Origin: Sindora glabra | Taxonomy: Eukaryota > Streptophyta > Magnoliopsida > Fabales > Fabaceae | DNA length: 64,000 bases | Direction of reading: 5' to 3' | NCBI GenBank assembly: GCA_020226215.1 | Contig: CM035225.1 | Span: 16,813,868 to 16,877,867 of the forward strand | Part shown: positions 22,991 to 36,229 of the stretch, in pieces | Position numbering within the stretch: position 1 is the first letter of the stretch | How the letters are laid out: each line of letters starts with the position of its first letter | Program-made: the position numbers and the translations under genes | The notes under the pieces: generated by a model | The model's database searches: none | Told to the model about the DNA's origin: nothing | What the model saw: the letters and a program-made list of their open reading frames with translations, nothing else

Positions 22991-24237
22991 GAAATCAACT
23001 TGAGGAGGATAAACATATGGCCACGACTGGACTGTTTGATGAGAGATATTTCTGGGAAATTTTTACCAATTCTTGAGCTCTTATTGACTCACAATATACT
23101 AGAAACGTAAGTATTTTTTTCCAAAATAAAACAATCATTCAGTGAGTAATTTTAACTTGAAGAACCAATACTTTTTGGATACATTGAATCAATAAAAAAA
23201 TTATGGGTCTACTCATTTAAATTTTTTTAAAAATTATTGTTTTATTTTTTATTTTTAAAGTTAAAAAGAATTGTTTAGCAATCTATTTTCAGAATCTGAT
23301 TTTAAAAATTATAATTTTAAATGTATGACTTAAAATAAAAAAGAAATAATTTTTAGTTATTTTTTGAATTTATTTTTTTGTTCTGAATGTTAATTTTGTA
23401 ACCCAATTAAAATTTCTTATGAAAAATTTCCAAATCATTATGTACGAGAGCATGATTTTAATTAACAACTTGAATTTTAATTTTGGTACATGAGGTAGGA
23501 TGAAATTGAAAATACCTCTATTCATGACACCGGTGAATTCCAAATTTAAAACCTTTGATCATTAAATTTCATCTTTCATCACAAGATATGAATATACAAA
23601 ACACAAACACGAGAGAGATGGTGATAGAAGTCACACTCCTTCTATGGAAACATTATGTATGTTCTTTCCTAAAGAAAAAATTCTTATCTACACTCTTCAT
23701 AAGAAAAATGTAGCAGCTTATGTCTCTGAAATTAGTATATATCTTTTAATTAACCAAATTAAATCATAAATTTTACTTAATACAAGATCATGCCCGGTTA
23801 ACAAAATGAAACGAGGCCTACATATATAAAATTCCTAAACATCCGATAAACAAATATCAAATATTATAACTTTAAAAGATGAATAGACATCATAAAACAA
23901 GATGGGCCTTTCATTTGAAAAGAAAAAGTGACATGCACTTTATGAATTGTACACGTCATATGTCGGAATTGCAACACAAGGCAATAACTTTTGCACTCTG
24001 TCATCTACTGTGTCACTGCTTATACAGGTGTGATCAAATATATAGTGCGCTTCTTTTTCAAGCTTCTTCACAAATCCCTCACATATACTCGCAGCTTGCA
24101 AGCACCATGTTGCTCACTCCAAATTATACATATCATTCTTTTTTTTTTCCCTTCTCTCATTTTTTTTATTATTTTAAAAAATACAAAAATAATTTTTACT
24201 ATAAAATTCATTAAAATTTTACTCAAATCCAGAATTT

Positions 24238-24272
<35 letters not shown>

Positions 24273-24350
24273 TTCACCAATAATCATCCCTTCCTCTAAG
24301 AAAATGGAGAGAACCTCTGCCCATATATATGTGTATATGTATATAATAGA
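22990..24350. other. AT-rich intergenic DNA
   Basis: No gene was recognised. It includes an (AT)n microsatellite at about 24239-24270. Short overlapping frames at 23879-24299 have no family resemblance and end in the microsatellite. Confidence 0.5.
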
Positions 24351-24355
24351 GATTT

Positions 24356-24645
24356 GCTTGGTGATTGGTACCATTTTTTACAAAATTTTTATAGAAAATT
24401 GTAGGTTTGTTTTATATATTATGTAACTTTTTATAAAAACTCGTGAATATTTTTGTATTGTTAAAATAGTAATTTATGTTGCAAAATTTTATAAAAATTT
24501 GTACCCTCATTTCTTAATATATCTTTGTAAAATTTTATAATAAGGTTATAAGGTTATAAATTTTATGAAAAAACTTTGTAAGTTTAAAAAATTATAAAAT
24601 TTTTATGATTTTTTTAGGAGATTATTATAAACTCTTTATAAAATT
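24356..24645. repeat. array of TTTATAAAATTT-type words
   Basis: Words such as TTTTTATAGAAAATT, TTTTATAAAAACT, AAAATTTTATAAAAATT and AAATTTTATGA recur in both orientations. This is reminiscent of a subterminal repeat array of a DNA transposon. It abuts the point where the CACTA transposase homology stops (about 24650). No terminus or target duplication was identified. Confidence 0.35.
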
Positions 24646-24649
24646 AAAC

Positions 24650-27525
24650 AACCGACTCAAATTTGTATTAAAGCATTGAGTACAATTCACATTGAGCATA
24701 TCATAATAGTAAAATTAGGGCCGAAAGCTAACGATAGTTGTTCTTTAGTAGTTTTTGGGAAACTATTCTTATGTAAATGGTACATCTACAAAATTAGTAT
24801 TTTTATGAAGAGTTAAATTAGGAAAAAAGTGCAAGTAAAGAACAATATTTGCATGATTGATATAACATGGCTGGAAAGAACAAATCTTTACCTTAGAGTA
24901 AAACTACGCAGGAAATTTTGTTCTCTGTAAGTCATCTATGTTATCAACACCACTTTATTCAAGCTTTTCTAGGTGCTCACTATACAATATATGTTTTTTA
25001 GTTCGTTATAATTAATTGGGAGAAATCTACGAATGATTATAGAAACTTATTGTAGAAACAATTATACAAGATGTACCATATAACAACATCTCAATCTCTC
25101 CTATCAAAGCGAGACATGATTTTTTTTTCCCAATAGTTGACATTGAAATCTAAACACTAATAATACCTTTTTTATGTGTTTAGATGCTACATCCTAATTT
25201 AGGTTAGGTCAATTGAATCTATTTTCCACTCCTTCTAGGTACATGTAACAAAATGTCAATGTCTCATCAATAACATATCTTTATACAATTAAACCTTTAG
25301 GTCGAGCACGATTCCTAACATAATTCTTCACCTTTTTTATGTATCTCTCGTATGGGTATATCCATAAAAAATGAACAGGATCACCCTACAATGCTTCATC
25401 AGGAAAATGCATCATCAAGTGAACCATTATATCAAAGAATACCGGAAGGCATATCCTTTCTAGCTTGTATAAAATAATGATAATGTCTTGCCTGACTTAC
25501 AAGACATTCTTCCTTGTTAATAGTTCTAGAGCATATTTGGTTGAAAAAGTTGCATAACTCAACGATTGGATGTGATAATTCTTTCAACAAAAATACTTAA
25601 ACCAAAGGTCCTAGCAATCTTTGCGTGCATGATAACATGACAGTCATGTAATTTCAACCCCTTCAACTTCATATCATGATCATTCACATTCTTCTTAAGA
25701 CTCTCCGTAAACATACCAAGAAATTTCTTATTCTTTATAAACTGGTAAAACTACTTTTCCTTCTTCTTGTTTGAGGGTGTATGCAACATGTACTTTGAAA
25801 AATTAGCCCCTCTCTTCATATAGATATAAGTCTCTCCTTATCTTCATATCCAATAGATCTTATCTAACATTATCCGCATCTTTTATTTTATGCTCAATAT
25901 CTAATAATGTAAATAGAATATTATCACATACATTTTTCTTAACATGCATCACATTAATATTATGCCCCAAGTTCATTATTGGTCAATATGGAAGGTAAAA
26001 AAATATAATTCTTTTACTTCAATTAAGGTTATTGGTACCCCTCTTCTACTTTAGACCACTAAACTAAACATATTTTTCAAGAAGTCTTTATGCCACCTTA
26101 CCTAGTTAGTCCATGATAGTTTCATTGGTAAAACGATAAGGAGGGGTTTTCCTCTTTGGCTTCCCATTGAATTGCTTTCGATTTCTCTATGTGTAACTCA
26201 TTGGAAGCTAATGACGATGACTAACATCCCTAACTTGAATTGATAGAGTATCGTCATTGTACGTAAGACATGCTTTGTAACTTTATCCACTCTACCCATA
26301 AAGACTGCTTTGAGTGGGAAAATCATTTATAGTCCACAACAAAGCTACCCACATGTTAAACATCATATTTATATTAGCATCTCGAGTCTCATCATCCCTC
26401 TTCCAAAAATGCCTTAACTCTTTTACAACTAGTCTTAAGAAGACATCGATGTCCTTACTTAGTGATTGTGTCCCCTGTACTAATAGGGTTAACATGAAAA
26501 AGGATTGATTCATGCAAATTCATGGTGGCAAGTTATAGGTAGTAATGACCATTGGCCACATGCTATACGACAAATTCCTATCACTAAAAAGACTAGACCC
26601 ATCTACACTTAAGCCCAACCTAACATTTTGTGGGTCAGCAGAAAAATTAGGATAGGACCTATCAAATTCTTGCCAAACTTCTCAATCAATAGGATGTTGC
26701 ATTACCCCATCCTTTATTGACCTTCCAATATGATGTCACATCATATCCTTTACAGTATGCCTTAACCTATACAATCGCTTCAGTTGGGGAGTTAGTGAAA
26801 AATATCAAAGCATTTTTTGAGGTACCTTTATCCTTTTCATATTTTTGTCTACTCATTAGCTTTCCCCACAAATTAAACAATTATCCTTTGAAGCATCTTC
26901 TTTCTAGAAGAGTGCACAGCCATGCTTGTATGCATGGATTAACTCATACACTAACCCTAACCCTAACTTATTAAGCCATTTCTTTGCACTATAATTTAAT
27001 TTGGGCAATTTATTGTCCTTCAAAAATGCTTTTTTTAATAACTTCAAGAGAGCATCAAATGAACCTTCAAGTGCATGAATTTCACTAGAAAGTTCAAGGT
27101 TGAAAATGATGTGCATCCCAGATACAGTTCTATTTCCACTTATGCAAATAGGTCATCGCAATTGTTATAATTTGATCTAATGTCTCTCTTAGATACGTTC
27201 TCATTCCCTTTTCCTCCATTGCGAATTATTTCTTCAGTTACATAAGGGTTAATGAAATCATGTATAATATCCACCATTTCATCCCTGGAGATTTACCATG
27301 GTATACCTAATTTATGTATAATGGATGAAATCTATTATCTATAATTTATACCTCCAATGTTCCTCATGCTTGAAATAATAAATTCGTGCATTTCTTATAT
27401 GGGCATCTCACTAAACCCCTCTCATCAACAAAGTTTTTGGCTATGTCAACAAACATCATTACACCATTCCAATACTTGTCTGATAAGCGATTGTATCTAT
27501 GGATCCCACTTTTATCTATAGCCAT
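24650..27525 (-). pseudogene. CACTA-1 TNPD-type transposase remnant
   Basis: The start ATG at 27525-27523 opens MAIDKSGIHRYNRLSDKYWN, the transposase-associated N-terminal domain, which includes a CPYKKC pair of cysteines. The Transposase_21 core is clear at 26513-26292: MNQSFFMLTLLVQGTQSLSK, then DIDVFLRLVVKELRHFW and ALLWTINDFPTQSSLYG. Farther on are NLGHNINVMHVKKNVCD and, near 25350, IYPYERYIKKVKNYVRNRAR from the DUF4218 domain. The DUF4216 start is recognisable only by nucleotide similarity to the second CACTA element. Many stops and frameshifts are present. TNPD proteins cut and join element ends; this copy cannot make one. Confidence 0.85.
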
Positions 27526-29974
27526 TATACCACTGAACAGGAAAAAGATAACTTTTTATAGAATTAAATGTTAGGATCAATGTTTGTTATGTGTCATAAA
27601 TTAACCGTATTACACCAATTATAAAGGGTAAGATCCTATCCCATTTGAGATATTTCTATAGTTATGATTTTCTCAATTCATCCATGCATATCATTTCTTA
27701 TACGTAGAAATTTCGATAGTATCTCCTCATAGTTCTCCAAATGTGTAAACGATACATCGATATAGTTCACACTCGGAGAACAATAAGGATGCCAAGAAAT
27801 TTCTACAATATCAAATGAGCACCATATAAATTGTTAATAATTACTACAAGATATATCCTAAATTATCCAACTTTATGAGAAAATTCAAGGGTTGGTTGAC
27901 ATATAGAGATCAACCAACTTTTGAACGAGTCTAAGTTTACAACATAAATATAAATACAATTCTATTTATAATTATTATAAAAATATATTTATAATAATTT
28001 AAAACTTATATTATAATATTTTATAAGTACCATTATTCAAATTTATTATTGTCTGCATTGTTAAATTTTTTAAATATCCACATAAATTCTCATTGTTTAA
28101 TATTTTGGAATTAGAAATTCAATTTTGTAACCTACTCTACCATATTCAGTTTAACTTTTTTAACCTAACATATATTTTATAAGTACTCAACTTTTTTAAC
28201 TTGATGTATATTTTATAAGTACAGATAAATTTTCAAACATTCAAAGTTTTTATGTTTTTATTAGCATGCAATCATGAAATTGACATGGATTGTACTTTTT
28301 CATGAGAATTCTTAACGACATAAAAATTTAAATTCTCACAATTATTCTAAGATTCCTACTCAAATCATTATAACATCTTTATCAAATGTATTTGTAAGAT
28401 TCAGTATTTTTTATTTATATATTTTTATTAAAATATAATTACTAAATTATATTTTTTAATATTCAATCATATATTAAAAATTCTATTTTTATATGAACGA
28501 TCAAGGATTATGTACAATATATTAAAATGATCATTATATTTTGTTATGATATTTTTAAAATTTGTGATTTTCTTAAAATATGCAATCATATGTAATCCTA
28601 TTATTATTACTCCATGCGTAATTTTCATGTATTTTTTATCATGTATAAAATATCTAATATTATCATTAAATATATAAAAATTTAAATTTCAAATATTTAA
28701 TATTTTGTATTAATATATTCAAATGAAACATTTTCATATATTTAATTTTTAAATATTTAATATTTTTAATTCATAATTTTAATAGGTTTTATCATATAAA
28801 GAATTAATATCATATTTAAGAATAATTTCATTTTACAAATACAAATGATCAGTATTAAATAGATATTATTTTATAGAAAATAAAAATAATATTAAATATT
28901 GTATAAATTCATAGTAAAAATGAAAAATCACATGAAAATTACAATAAAATATATTTATCCATTATTAAATAGTTTTTATTTTTATTACCTTTCCGATGAT
29001 TATATCGAATATATGAGAATTTGAATACATAATAATCATTATTGAATAATCATTATATTTTATTATGATATTTTTATGATTTATGATTTTATTAAAATAT
29101 ATAATCTTATTGGTACTACTTTGTGTGTAATTTTCATATTTTTTATTTTTATTATGCATTTATACAATATTTAATATTATTGTTGAATATAAAAAAATTA
29201 TTAAATATATGTAACTTTTGTTTTCTTTCTTATACATTTTTGTTGAAGTATGTTTACAAAGTTATATTGAAAAATTTTAATTACATACCTAAGAGTTTAT
29301 TCTCATGCCAATATATTTTTTAAAATATGTTTACATAACTATTCTAATTCCATATGTTACATTATTTCAATGAAACTAAAATTTTTGTACTCCAAAATTA
29401 CATCTTAAATTTTAAGGTTTATAAACAAATCCCCATAACAACTCTATCTACCTAACTGAAGAATCTATACATGTACGTATTATTCAAAATTAAAATTTTA
29501 CTCAATAACATAAGAACAATAAAATTTATACTTCCAATTTGTACATGAAAGTAAAATTGCCTAAACACATGTAACATTTATAACATATGAAACCAAACAA
29601 TATTAATTTCATGCCAAAGTAGTCATACCATCAAACTAAATAAATTTATTACATATCATCAAGCTAGTAAATTTATATCATATTATTCATCTCATAAATT
29701 GCATATTCAAATAAAATACTATAAATTTTAACCCACATACCCTAATGAAGTAAATATACTGATCAAATATCCTCTAACCTAAAATAAACAATAATGAACA
29801 GCAATAATATCTAACAAATCAAAATAATATACATAAGAAATTATACTATATTATAAAAAAAATATAAATAGAAAATATGTTATAATACAAGAGAAATCAT
29901 ATACTTGGATTGCTCGTGCTTCTCTAGTTCCCTCCTCACCACATGAGAATGAGATTGAAATGGCATTGGTGGGG

Positions 29975-29982
29975 TATTTATA
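29975..29982 (-). promoter_or_regulatory. CACTA-1 TATA box
   Basis: TATAAATA on the minus strand directly follows the subterminal repeat array and precedes a short, less AT-rich leader exon. The second CACTA element has the same arrangement (TATATAAA at 44164, leader, then splice donor). Confidence 0.6.
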
Positions 29983-29984
29983 GA

Positions 29985-30510
29985 CTTACCCTTTAGCGAT
30001 GACAAATTTTCTTGGTCACCATTAAAGGTCATTGCTAAAAATCAAAACTTTCATCGATGACAATGTCATTAATACAAAGTGAGATATTAAGCAACACAAG
30101 TGCTTGAGCCACCCTTCACTGATGACAAATGTCATCAATAAAAGGTTGAGACCTTCATTGATGATAATGTCATCACTGAAAGGTGGCACAAGAAATTGTG
30201 TCAAACCTTTCAGTGATGATAAATGTCATCGATAAAGGTCTCGACCTTTATTGACAACATTTATCATTGCTAAAAACTAGCATAAGAACTTGTGTCGTAC
30301 ACTTTCAATAATGACAATTATCATCAATAAAGGTTTAGACTGTTACCGATGACATTGTCATTATTAAAAGGGTAATTTTCTTGCTTATAAATTTGAAACC
30401 AATCTTTAGCGACAATAATAATCATCGATGAAAGTTTAAAATCTTTACCGATGACTAATGTCATCACTAAATCATTTCATTTCCCACCCATCAAAAAATA
30501 AATGGCACTA
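29985..30510. repeat. CACTA-1 5' subterminal repeat array
   Basis: Many copies of GATGACAAATGTCATC-like dyads with TTTCAGTGA / TCATTGATAA flanks in both orientations. The array resumes at 32119-32219 on the other side of the LTR insertion. Such arrays are the binding zones of TNPA-type proteins in known CACTA elements. Confidence 0.75.
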
Positions 30511-30512
30511 TT

Positions 30513-32118
30513 TGTTGGTGTATATCCTAAGTGTTGGTGTATGTCCTAGGAGCCAATTATAGAAATGATTATAATAAATGCACAATGTATTATATTTTAT
30601 TTTAGGCAATTCAAATTATTATATTTTGTTTCATATTATTCTACGCAATTTATAACTTAATGTAATAATTGTCCTTGGAATAGCTTTGCTATTTTTAAAA
30701 TGTCCCTAGTCAAGTATTATTACTATTCTTTTCGTAATAATACTGACCCACTGTGAGAATATTGCATAAATAAATGTGTCATTAGTTATTCTCATATGAC
30801 CACAAATGCACATAGTCTTTTGACCTGAAGTCACTACGGTTCCCTACATGAGGAGTTACTCACTTTGATGTTGTCCTATGTCACTTTTAATTAAGATGAC
30901 GAGTAGGACATTGATTAGGCATGTCACGAATCATGCAGAGGGAAGTGAGTGATATAAATGGGATTTTGTTACTCTTGTATAAAAGAGAGATATCCTTGGG
31001 CCCCTTGATTAAGTGAGACTTAGAAATGCATGGCCATACTCAATTAGATCAATATGTGATATTGATCATTTTAGTCAACTCAGTATCAAGAAATAAAAAT
31101 TAAATATTGACGAGGATGACACACTCCATGCCTCTAGTTCGATTTGGATATTATTACAAAAAGGGATTATGATGCAAAGCATTGATCACATAATAGGTGG
31201 ATGTCGAATCACAAACATTCTTACTACTTGAGTGACAGTGATGTATTACTAGATACCACTCACTATCTATGGCCCAATAATGAGTCATTATCAGCATAGT
31301 AAGAACCTATAAGGTCACATAAAAGGAGTTGGAATGAGATAATAATTAATTAGACTTTAATTGGATTAAAATCTAATTAATTGAACTTATTTTCGTGCAT
31401 ATATATTAATTATTAAGATAATAATATGTTTTTTCATGTAATATAGATATAATATTATGTGATATTATTTGGTATTAAAGTAATATCAGATAATTATGTT
31501 ATTAGATATTAGATAATTATATTATGAGATAATATTATTATCTAATATAAGATAATTATATGCCAATTGAATATTAGATAATTATATTATAAGATAATGC
31601 TATTATCTAATATTAGATAATTAATAGATAAGTTCTATCTTTCCTCATTTTCTCTATAATAAAGATAAGGTGATAGTTGTTAAGTTTGATTAGGATTCTT
31701 TTAAAGTATTATCCTAGTAGGACTAGGATTGTGATATACCTTAATTCTATAAAAAGTACTTAAAGGCATCACTTGCAAAAATACACATACACTTCCATCA
31801 AATCCTAAATCACTCAGAAAATACCCAATCCTAACCTTAGTGAGAGAGACGAATCCTAGTAGCTTCGTGGAGGGCAGAAGTCATTGTTCACTTTGTGTGG
31901 ATACTGTATAGATGTTGTACCTTCTAGCCAGCATTTGATTCATCTTGATCTCTCAAAGATTTGTTCAGAAAGAACACGAGTACAAATAAGATAAAACCCT
32001 AATACTAATTTTATGTCCTTTTGCATGGATCCTAAATAGGATTTGGATCAAAATTTTAAAATTCTACTGCGTATGTTGATTCGAAACCTCACACTGTTTA
32101 ATTCTTAGGGTATCACCA
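30513..32118. mobile_element. solo-LTR-like insertion, about 1.6 kb
   Basis: The left end TGTTGGTGTATATCCTAAG and right end CTTAGGGTATCACCA are imperfect inverted ends. A second TGTTGGTGTATGTCCTAGG follows at once at 30532. The wording inside (GACCTGAAGTCACTACGGTT, GAGGAGTTACTCAC, AAGGTCACAT, a TATA-like CTATAAAAAG at about 31746) is typical of plant copia LTRs. No gag or pol is present, so it is read as a solo LTR. A matching target duplication was not found at either possible edge, so the exact borders are uncertain. Confidence 0.55.
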
Positions 32119-32219
32119 ATGATTATATTGTTAGTAAAAGTCATTCGATGAATCACCGACAATCGAATATATGTTATCATTAAAAAGTGTCATCAATGTT
32201 GGACTATTCTGTTGTAATG

Positions 32220-35200
32220 AGAATATTACATATTTCATAAAAACATGATATAAACTACAAAGCCACTTCTTGCCTACAACTAAGCCTTAGCTCTTATCAC
32301 CCCTATCTTACAAGTTTCAATAATAAAAAGAATAACATTGTACCCACTTTTACAGAAATGTCATTTAACATCAATTATTTAATACATTTAACATCAATTA
32401 TCACTTGATGTATATAAGGGCGTTATTGTAAATCCTGTATATGAACGTTAGTTATTGAATCGACATTGAATACCAATAACAACATCAATTCTTTTATTAG
32501 AAAATCGACATATTTAATTGCAATATACTACTCAATAATTGAAATATGATTTTTTAAGTATTAATTGATGTTAATAATTTAAATAAACACATTGATTTTT
32601 TTAATAATTGATATTATCTGAAGGTTTTTTCTAAAAAAGTTCATAAGAATGCTCCTAAATCCTACTACCGCTAAAGTAGTATTCAAATCAAATTATAAAA
32701 TCTAACAACTTATATTACTATATAAGCACTAACAACAATATTCAAGTCCTACCTCAATGTCTTTGTAGTTAAAATTAATATCCTAAATACAATAAACTAA
32801 AAAAATATGCAAAATGATACATTTATTTAGGTTTAAATAACAAAAGACATACAATATGTTGATATTGCAAAAATTGAAAATTATACCTCTAAATACTAAG
32901 AAGAAACTTACATCATTATTTCAATACCATTAATAAAAATACTTGTGAATCACATTATGGCAAAATAAGGGCATAAGGACATTAAATTTGATGTTATAGG
33001 TGAAATATTAATACCATATAATTCTATTGGAAATAAATTTATTATCAGACTTTTGCCATGAAATTTTGGTGAAATCATATGTTGTTTGAAATGCTTATAT
33101 CAACCAAGCCCTTTATAAGGAAGAAATATACTACCTTTTCTTCAAGACACCTATATCAACTTAAACCCTAATTAATGGAAAAAAAATTAAAAAAACCAAA
33201 TAAATCAACATAACACCTTATAAATAAATGTTTATATTTAAGTTTAGAGGAGAAATGAGATATTTAAACGAACCTTAGTGTTAAGAAGAAAGCACCAATA
33301 AAAGAAAAAAAAAAGGGTTAAATTTGAGCAATGGTAATCTTCTTTATTAGAGAGAAATTGCAAGAGACATCTTGCTTATAAAAGAAAATGAGTTGATTAC
33401 TCACTCTATAAGGTACTTTCTATAATTTATCTATATTTTAGTGCTTAGGACGCCTTTCCAATTTCAACTCCTTCATTTTCACAAGTTTTAAGGAGAGGAC
33501 AATGATGTCATTTAGTATTCCCCAATGGTTATAAATTAAAAATCACATCTTAAGGTTATGATAGCTTTCACAAAAATTTACTTTTATACATTGGTTGTAT
33601 AATAAAACTATTATGGAATTCCAAATTTTTAATTCTTTGCTTTTTTGTTGTGACAAAATTTTACTCTTTAACATCCATTATTTTTTAAAATCAACTTTGT
33701 ATATAACCTACATCAATTATCAATGAAAAAGATATGGTATGTTAGTTTTTAGTTTTTTTAAAAATGATAAAATATACCTCTGTTTCTCCAAGATAGAAAC
33801 CAAACTTGTTTTTTAAATAATGTGGTAGGTGTACATGCTAGTGTGAAAAAGCACTACCTTTTAAACAACATTAAATTATACAAAAACATATATAAAAATT
33901 TTTATAATGCATGCAAAATAATATATATTTACAAGTAATTACTTATAAGCACATCATATATACACTTTTTATTTACAATTAAACCTTATGGGTTTACATT
34001 TAGATCCTATCTCATGTGAATGCTTATGCTTGTATCTTTCTTAATACATATACAGCTTATCCCTCCTAGAAGGTTGCTAAATCCACTTCACTGTAGGGTT
34101 CTATTTTACCTTAGAAGAACTACATGTTTACATATAAAACTCAATAAAAAGATAGAACTACATGTTTCAAAAAGTGTTTTCTTAATTAAAATTCAAACAA
34201 TTTATTATATCAAGCCTTTCATTCCTTCTTATATACTTAACCATGTTAACCATGTATTTACAGACATAGTATCCATACTTGATGTTGCCAATTTGTGTGA
34301 AGCATTTAAACAAACCAATACAAAATAATGTCAATTTCTTGTAATTTCAATCAATATATTAGGAACTTAAGCATGCATAAGAAAGTTACCTTTACTATCC
34401 TCCATTCAACATTAACCTTGGTCAAGCCTTATACCTTTAAATAAATGTTTGTTGAGGTCATGAATGATTTTTTCCATTCTTTTCTTGATTTATGCACTAA
34501 TAGGTTAAGCTAGCAAATTATCCTCTCTTTTAGATACATCATGTATAACATCTAGTGGTTTTTACAATATTATCAATATTAACATAAGATAATAGAGGAT
34601 AAAATATAACCAAAGAATGAATTAAGATCAATTCTTACACCTATATACTTTTCATAATATGGTACTATGTGATATCACCTCTTATTGATGGTCATGGTCT
34701 CCTTTTTGTAGTTATCCTTACATATCTAGCTTATTGCCATTGACTGCACCTTATTTGAATCTAGGAAATCAAGAAGCAATCTAAGTTCCTCTCCTTAGCA
34801 TTATTGTGTAAATGCCTATAATTTTTAGAATGAATTAACATTAGTATTCATACTATCTAATATGTGTATAGAATTAAAAAAGATTTGAGGGGCAAAGACG
34901 AACATACCTAATTTAAGTCATGATACAAGAAACATCTAATTCTTTCCTATTTAGAAGCTTGAAGATCTTCATCTTACATAAGAGAATGCCATCTTCATGT
35001 CCTATGAAATCCTTGCCATCACACAATTTAATGAGCTATTCACTCGACTTACTTTGTGCAATATTCCCACACTTGATTTTTTTTGCTAAGGATAAGCTGT
35101 CAAAGCCTTTGATTCTTTAATCTTACCATCCCTATCCTTATCCTCTTCCTACTTCTTTTTACCTTATTCTTTCTTTAGAGGTACCTAAAAATGGATTTGT

Positions 35201-36220
35201 TAAAAAAGTATGACAACTAGATATGTTAAATAGTATTTTATTTGATTGTAAATAATGAACTACTTGTCAGTAAAGACAAATAAATCAAGGCCTTTGGACA
35301 AGTTAAGAAAAAGCTAACTTTTAGGTTGCCATGGTCATCTCATCTATCAATAATGGCACTTTATCCAACTTACCATTGATGACATTTACCATAACCTAAC
35401 ACTAGTCCTTTAACATTGCATTGGTATGAAGCATGCAATCAGAGAAAACCATCCTTTATGTTACTTGCCTAAGAGAGGGTCCCTTAACTAAAAATGCATA
35501 CTTGCACCTAACTTACAATGACAAATAAAACATTCAATCAGCATCAATGTAATACTACAATATAATTGAAGAGTGATTAGCAACAAGTAGTATAGTGACA
35601 TGAATCTACTTGTGATAATTAGGCATAAGAATCTAAGTCGACAAGGTAGCAATTGCCCTACAGTGGCATAAAGGTCACCATTTGCACCTCTCCACCTTGA
35701 GGGCAACTAGCTATTTGTTGATCTGATCAAGTTTAATGAGTATATGCCATAGAACTATCTTATTTACTAATACTAATTAGTGCTCAAATATTCCTTCATT
35801 ATAAGAACATTTTGCAACTTCCCTAAAGTGTTGCTTAATGCCAATGGTTCCTTTAATGGTTTTCACACGTTCGAGATACTCAAAAGTTCCTAAAGTTACA
35901 ATTGATATGTTTATCTACCTTTCCAACTAAAACTTTCTTTAGGTAGCTTGCTATGTGTGCTTATTCTAACATAATGTAATAAAAATAATTAGTTATGTAC
36001 TGGTAAAAGATGAACATACCTACATACCTTATATTTGACAAAGTAATAGGACAATAGCATTATTTACTATTCATTAATCAACCTGCCAACTCTATTTTGT
36101 CGCGAATTGGCCTTTCTTTTTTACTTTAGTTCTCAACTATAACTGATGTTGTTTAATGAGAGTGATAGAGGCAAATGTTGGATTGCTATATTGAGTAGCA
36201 GCCTTCTTAGCACTTTCAGT
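32220..36220. other. decayed CACTA-like DNA, no gene resolved
   Basis: Beyond the CACTA-1 terminus the DNA has recurring AACATCAATTAT / TTGATGTTAAT words at about 32350-32600, 33660-33720 and again near 37960. These may be subterminal repeats of another element that also owns the TNPA-type fragment at 36.2-37.0 kb. Between 33.97 and 36.2 kb the composition is less AT-rich than the flanks, suggesting decayed coding sequence on the minus strand, but no frame there was identified. Confidence 0.35.
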
Positions 36221-36229
36221 CTTTTTCTT

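Larger units (their letters stand above)
24650..32219 (-). mobile_element. truncated autonomous-type CACTA element (CACTA-1)
   Basis: The 5' end is at the right. On the minus strand it starts CATTACAACAGAATAG, a mutated CACTACAA terminus, and is followed by arrays of GATGACA / TGTCATC words. Next come a TATA box, a long non-coding 5' stretch, a splice acceptor (TTCCTGTTCAG) and a TNPD-type transposase remnant (27525 down to about 24650). Homology to the element at 43.6-52.2 kb continues into the transposase C-terminal domain and stops near 24650. The TNPA gene and the 3' terminus are absent. An LTR of about 1.6 kb interrupts its 5' subterminal zone. Confidence 0.75.

Noticed and set aside
23879..24299. 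Overlapping frames of 111 and 102 codons
   Set aside because: No family signal; composition is poly-F/I/Y from T-rich DNA and one runs into an (AT)n microsatellite.
26314..26508. Plus-strand frame opposite the CACTA-1 transposase
   Set aside because: Antisense shadow of the Transposase_21 core on the minus strand.
30022..30204. 60-codon minus-strand frame
   Set aside because: It is a translation of the CACTA-1 subterminal repeat array.
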